Assembly: GCA_900319835.1 (NCBI GenBank)
Contig: ONPY01000035.1
Span: forward strand, 1 to 21,968
DNA length: 21,968 bases
Direction of reading: 5' to 3'
DNA from: an uncultured Eubacteriales bacterium
GTDB taxonomy: Bacteria; Bacillota_A; Clostridia; Oscillospirales; Oscillospiraceae
The notes beneath the pieces are model-generated. The model ran no database searches and was not told where the DNA came from. It worked only from the letters and a program-made list of their open reading frames with translations. The position numbers and the translations under genes were made by a program. This document shows, piece by piece, positions 18,615-21,968 of this stretch; the stretch's first letter is position 1, and each line of letters begins with the position of its first letter.

Positions 18615-20048
18615 ATGCACGACACCTATGTCAATCCCCTCTGTACCCGCTATGCCGGGGAAGAGATGCAGAAGATCTTTTCAGATGACCGGAAGTTTTC
18701 CACCTGGCGCAGGCTGTGGCTGGCTCTGGCGGAGAGCGAAAAGGAGCTTGGCATCCCGATCACGGCGGAACAGCTGGAGCAAATGCGTCTCCATCTGGAA
18801 GATATCGATTATGAGCTGGCAGCGAAAAAGGAAAAAGAGCTGCGCCATGATGTGATGGCCCATGTCCACACCTTCGCGGCATGCTGCCCGTCCGCGGCCC
18901 CGATCATCCATCTGGGCGCCACCTCCTGCTATGTGGGAGACAACACGGACGTGATCAACATGCGCGACGCGCTGCTGCTCATCCGCCGCAAATTGTTGGG
19001 AACGATGGCGGCACTGGCAGACTTTGCGGAAAAGAACAAAGACCTTCCGACCCTTGCGTTTACCCATTTTCAGGCGGCACAGCCCACGACCGTTGGAAAA
19101 CGCGCCTGCCTCTGGCTGCAGGATCTGGAAATGGATCTGGCCCAGATCGATTTCGCGTTGAGCCGGCTCAAGCTCCTGGGCTGTAAAGGCACGACCGGGA
19201 CGGCGGCAAGCTTCCTGGCTCTCTTTGACGGAGACGCGGAAAAGGTTCACAGACTGGAAGAACTGATCGCGCAGAAAATGGATTTCCCATCATGCCAACC
19301 GGTCAGCGGACAGACCTATTCGCGCAAGCAGGACTTCGCGGTCTTGCAGGTGCTCAGCGGGATCGCTCAGAGCGCATCCAAATTTGCCGGAGATATTCGC
19401 CTGCTGAGCCATCTCAAGGAGCTGGAAGAACCCTTTGAAAGCGGGCAGATCGGCTCCTCCGCCATGGCGTATAAGCGCAATCCCATGCGCAGTGAAAGAA
19501 TTGCCTCCCTGGCCCGCTATGTAATCTGCGACTTGCAGAATGCTGCCTTTACCGCCGCTTCTCAATGGCTGGAGCGCACACTGGACGATTCGGCAAACCG
19601 TCGGATCGCTATCCCGGAGGCGTTTCTGGCCTGCGACGGGATCCTGAACCTGTACGGGAATATCGTTTCGGGGCTGCGTCTGTTCCCGGCGGTGATGGAA
19701 AAGCATCTGGCGGAGGAACTCCCATTCCTTGCCACCGAGAACATCCTGATGTATTGCGTCAAAGAAAAAGGCGGAGATCGGCAGCAGCTGCATGAGCACA
19801 TTCGCCGCCATGCGATCGCCGCAGCGGAACAGGTCAAGCTTTACGGGAAGGAGAACGATCTGCTGCGCCGCCTGGAAGATGACCCTGTGTTCGCGCTGCA
19901 TGAGCGGGAATTGAAAGAGCTGACCGATCCTGCAGGCTTCACAGGTCTGGCAGGCGAACAGTGTGAAAAATATCTCCGGGAGGAGATCCGTCCTTTGCTC
20001 GAAGCAAATGACAGCTCCATTCAGGAGGCGGAAGAGATCCGGGTATAG
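18615..20048 (+). CDS. purB: Adenylosuccinate lyase (long, ADSL-like form)
   Basis: It cleaves SAICAR to AICAR and adenylosuccinate to AMP, releasing fumarate, so it acts after PurC and after PurA. This 477-residue protein is longer than the roughly 430-residue Bacillus form. From memory it resembles animal ADSL over its whole length (ELRHDVMAHVHTF, IIHLGATSCYVGDNTD, TLAFTHFQAAQPTTVGKR, QWLERTLDDSANRRI). Catalytic candidates are His151 in THFQ and Ser282 in the signature loop GSSAMAYKRNP. ATG at 18615 has AAAGGAG six bases upstream; the frame stays open further 5', but that would lie inside nadE. It is followed 16 bases later by purA. Confidence 0.96.
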   Translation: MHDTYVNPLCTRYAGEEMQKIFSDDRKFSTWRRLWLALAESEKELGIPITAEQLEQMRLHLEDIDYELAAKKEKELRHDVMAHVHTFAACCPSAAPIIHLGATSCYVGDNTDVINMRDALLLIRRKLLGTMAALADFAEKNKDLPTLAFTHFQAAQPTTVGKRACLWLQDLEMDLAQIDFALSRLKLLGCKGTTGTAASFLALFDGDAEKVHRLEELIAQKMDFPSCQPVSGQTYSRKQDFAVLQVLSGIAQSASKFAGDIRLLSHLKELEEPFESGQIGSSAMAYKRNPMRSERIASLARYVICDLQNAAFTAASQWLERTLDDSANRRIAIPEAFLACDGILNLYGNIVSGLRLFPAVMEKHLAEELPFLATENILMYCVKEKGGDRQQLHEHIRRHAIAAAEQVKLYGKENDLLRRLEDDPVFALHERELKELTDPAGFTGLAGEQCEKYLREEIRPLLEANDSSIQEAEEIRV

Positions 20049-20064
20049 GAGGGAGAAATCAAAA

Positions 20065-21342
20065 ATGCTGACTTCCATTGTAGGTACGAACTGGGGCGAT
20101 GAAGGAAAAGGCAGAATGGTCGACCTGCTCAGCCAATCCTATGACGTCGTCGTCAGATATCAGGGCGGCAACAACGCCGGCCACACCGTAGTAAATGAAT
20201 ACGGGAAAACCGTGCTGAACCTGCTTCCGTCCGGTATTCTTCGTCCCGACACCGCCAATGTGCTGGGGCCGGGAATGGTGGTCGATCTGGAGCATCTGAG
20301 CAGAGAGACACAAACCCTGAAGGACCGCGGCGTGGAGATCACACCGGAGCACCTGATCCTCAGTTCCCGGGCTACCATCTGCCTGCCGTATCATCGGCTG
20401 CTGGATGTGCTGGAGGAAGAGCGCCTTGGCAGCAAAAAATTTGGTTCAACGCGCAGGGGCATTTCCCCTGTCTATGCGGACAAATATATGAAGAAGACCC
20501 TGCGCCTGGGAGATCTCCTGTATCCCGCCACTCTGCGTGAAAAGGTGGAGGATCTGGCGGAGTGGAAAAACCTCACCGTTGAAAAGGGATACGGCAGCGC
20601 GCCGATCAAGGCGGACGAGCTGATGGAGTGGCTGCTTGCTTACGGGAAACCTTTTGTACCCTTTGTGAGAGATACGAGTCTTTACCTGCAGGAGGCGATC
20701 ACCGCCGGGAAATCCATCCTGTTTGAGGCCCAGCTCGGCGCTCTGCGGGATGTTGACTTCGGCATTTATCCCTATACCTCCGCCTCATCGACGTTGGCGG
20801 CCTACGCTCCATTGGGCGCGGGAATCCCCTTTGCCCAGCTTGACCAGGTGATCGGGATCATGAAGGCCTACTCCAGCTGCGTCGGCGAGGGCCCCTTCAC
20901 CTGCGAACTCTTCGGGGAAGAAGGGGACAAGCTCCGTGAAGCCGGGGCGGAATACGGCGCAGCAACGGGAAGACCCCGAAGGGTCGGCGGCTTTGATGTG
21001 GTCGCCTCCCGATACGGAACCAGAATGCAGGGCTGCACAGCGATTGCGCTGACAAAGCTGGATGTTCTCTCCTACATGGAAAAGATCCCTGTCTGCGTGG
21101 CATACGAAATCAGAGGAGAACGTTGTGACAGCTTTCCGTCCGGAATTGACGATCTGATGGCGGCGAAGCCGATTTATGAGTATTTGCCCGGCTTCCATTG
21201 CGATATCAGTCATTGCCGATCCGTAGAAGATCTTCCCCGGGAAGCAATCGATTATATTCGCTTTATCGAGACTGCTGTGAATTGCCCCATTCGCTATATT
21301 TCCGTCGGGGCAGAACGGGAAGCATATATCTGGATGCCGTAA
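20065..21342 (+). CDS. purA: Adenylosuccinate synthetase
   Basis: It joins IMP to aspartate using GTP, the first step from IMP to AMP. The 425-residue length is normal. The P-loop-like motif GDEGKG is at residues 11-16 with Asp12, and His40 lies in GGNNAGHTV; these are the two catalytic residues of the family. IYPYTSASSTLAA, STRRGISPVYADK and GRPRRVGGFD are further conserved blocks. ATG at 20065 follows GGAGGGAG. An upstream in-frame extension overlaps the end of purB and lacks family similarity. It is the last gene of the block; a strong hairpin lies about 95 bases downstream. Confidence 0.97.
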   Translation: MLTSIVGTNWGDEGKGRMVDLLSQSYDVVVRYQGGNNAGHTVVNEYGKTVLNLLPSGILRPDTANVLGPGMVVDLEHLSRETQTLKDRGVEITPEHLILSSRATICLPYHRLLDVLEEERLGSKKFGSTRRGISPVYADKYMKKTLRLGDLLYPATLREKVEDLAEWKNLTVEKGYGSAPIKADELMEWLLAYGKPFVPFVRDTSLYLQEAITAGKSILFEAQLGALRDVDFGIYPYTSASSTLAAYAPLGAGIPFAQLDQVIGIMKAYSSCVGEGPFTCELFGEEGDKLREAGAEYGAATGRPRRVGGFDVVASRYGTRMQGCTAIALTKLDVLSYMEKIPVCVAYEIRGERCDSFPSGIDDLMAAKPIYEYLPGFHCDISHCRSVEDLPREAIDYIRFIETAVNCPIRYISVGAEREAYIWMP

Positions 21343-21386
21343 ACTCTTTTAAGCATGGAACTTTTTGCTGGTCAAATCGGGCTTTC

Positions 21387-21414
21387 TTGACACCGAAAGT
21401 GGTCTCTTTATCAT
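21387..21414 (+). promoter_or_regulatory. Promoter-like site downstream of purA
   Basis: A perfect TTGACA (21387-21392), a 16-base spacer and TATCAT (21409-21414; five of six matches to TATAAT) lie 45 bases after the purA stop codon. A transcript would start near 21421 and meet the hairpin at 21436 almost at once. It would then cover the noncoding stretch before the gene at 21755. The spacer is one base short of ideal and no proof of use exists. Confidence 0.4.
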
Positions 21415-21435
21415 AGTAAAGAATAAACAAGTAAC

Positions 21436-21469
21436 GAGTGGGAGAGGCGAATGTTTACCTCTCCCACTC
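21436..21469 (+). terminator. Strong hairpin after purA, probable terminator
   Basis: GAGTGGGAGAGG (21436-21447) pairs perfectly with CCTCTCCCACTC (21458-21469) across a ten-base loop. The following bases (ATTTGACCTTTTCC) are only moderately T-rich. It is the first strong stem after purA and most likely ends the glnA/pur/car transcript. Because a promoter-like site lies just upstream, it could instead be an attenuator for the next gene. Confidence 0.6.
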
Positions 21470-21754
21470 ATTTGACCTTTTCCTCCGTGTTAGCTCGCAC
21501 TTCCGGACTTCTTTCTTTTTCGCCTCAGATTTCGCGGAGGGAGCACGGTTTGGTTTCAGCGTGTTCTTTGCCCAGCAGATTAACGGCAGTTGAATGTGGA
21601 CCCTGGGAGGATAATGGGACAGCATTTATGTTACTATCCTCTCGTAGGGAAAAGCTGACCTGAAAAATCAACACTTCAGCCTTTGGCATCTCTCCGTCTC
21701 CCCGGGCTTCCAGTTACATAGTCCATATCAAATATGGTTGTCTGGAGGTCATTT
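21470..21754. other. Noncoding stretch between purA terminator and next gene
   Basis: I recognise no gene in this stretch. It contains an imperfect hairpin at 21601-21649: CCCT and GAGGATA on the left, TATCCTC and AGGG on the right, with further pairing possible inside. A short palindrome CCATAT-CAA-ATATGG lies at 21723-21737, just before the ribosome site of the next gene. Short open frames exist on both strands (plus 21451-21663; minus 21689-21525, 54 codons), but neither has a recognisable product. The sequence may be a decayed gene or a dispersed repeat; composition alone does not decide. Confidence 0.4.
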
Positions 21755-21968
21755 ATGAAAACACAATATGACAATTATCCTATCTGTCATGTATCACGGG
21801 AAGTTCGGGACTATCTCAGAGAGAGCGACAAAGAGCTGAAGCGCCAGCAGGACCAGGATTACCAGTATGGCGTCTTCTTCCACGCCTTCGATGTGGAAGA
21901 GCGTGTACGCGGAGATCCGGGCAACGCCACCTGTGATCCGATCTACGCGGTGGGCTCGGTAAGCAGTC
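21755..21968 (+). CDS. Unrecognised protein, N-terminal 71 residues (3' end beyond window)
   Basis: ATG at 21755 is preceded by TGGAGGT with six bases spacing, a good ribosome site. The frame is open to the end of the window. The visible protein starts MKTQYDNYPICHVSREVRDY, then a strongly charged helix (LRESDKELKRQQDQDYQYG) and FFHAFDVEERVRGDPGN. It has no signal peptide or membrane segment. I cannot assign a family. The opening (Y-x-N-Y-P followed by VSxEVRxxL and a charged helix) weakly recalls small sigma-70-like HTH proteins found on clostridial mobile elements, but any HTH would lie outside the window. Confidence 0.65.
   Translation, partial: MKTQYDNYPICHVSREVRDYLRESDKELKRQQDQDYQYGVFFHAFDVEERVRGDPGNATCDPIYAVGSVSS

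Noticed and set aside
21525..21689. 54-codon minus-strand frame and 70-codon plus-strand frame (21451-21663) downstream of purA
   Set aside because: Both have plausible starts, but neither shows a domain, conserved motif or operon context, and the plus frame begins in the loop of the terminator hairpin. They are left as part of the noncoding stretch.

Overview
The window looks like the chromosome of a Gram-positive Clostridia member. An Oscillospiraceae/Ruminococcaceae-type gut anaerobe is my best guess. The reasons are strong AGGAGG-type ribosome sites, a type III glutamine synthetase, dicistronic gltB-gltD, intrinsic terminators with T runs, TTGACA-17-TATAAT-like promoters and fairly GC-rich coding DNA. 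Almost every gene handles ammonia, the glutamine amide or the aspartate amino group. No transposase, tRNA, rRNA or CRISPR array is visible.

Layout. (1) 1-139: the 3' end of a plus-strand gene, probably a WYL-domain regulator, meets a convergent minus-strand operon at a two-way terminator (155-196). (2) 8789 down to 258, minus strand: gltB, gltD, then a gene of unknown role with a PEP/pyruvate-binding ATP-grasp domain behind a degenerate KaiC-like domain. Gaps are only 13-14 bases, so this is probably one operon. (3) 8790-9339: a 550-base divergent control region. Each side has a good sigma-A-type promoter and a short leader whose first hairpin has a six-base loop with A at position 1 and G at position 4. 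That hairpin overlaps the 5' arm of an intrinsic terminator. This is the architecture expected of ANTAR-protein antitermination. A perfect 24-base tandem repeat lies just upstream of the gltB -35 box, and an inverted repeat overlaps the glnA -35 box. (4) 9340-21342, plus strand: glnA, purC, purF, carA, carB, nadE, purB, purA. From purC to purA the genes are 1-16 bases apart or overlap, with no internal promoter or terminator that I can see. (5) 21343-21754: a promoter-like site, a strong hairpin and unassigned sequence. (6) 21755-end: the start of an unrecognised small gene.

How it works together. GlnA and GltBD form the GS-GOGAT cycle. PurF and CarA/CarB spend glutamine amide on purines and carbamoyl phosphate. 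NadE uses ammonia. PurC, PurB and PurA use aspartate nitrogen. The twin leaders suggest that nitrogen status controls both arms at transcription elongation, possibly reaching the purine and carbamoyl phosphate genes by read-through from glnA.

The two points most worth checking are the paired attenuators at the divergent promoters, and a 17-A homopolymer inside glnA. The homopolymer sits exactly where about 35-40 conserved residues of the GSIII family seem to be missing.
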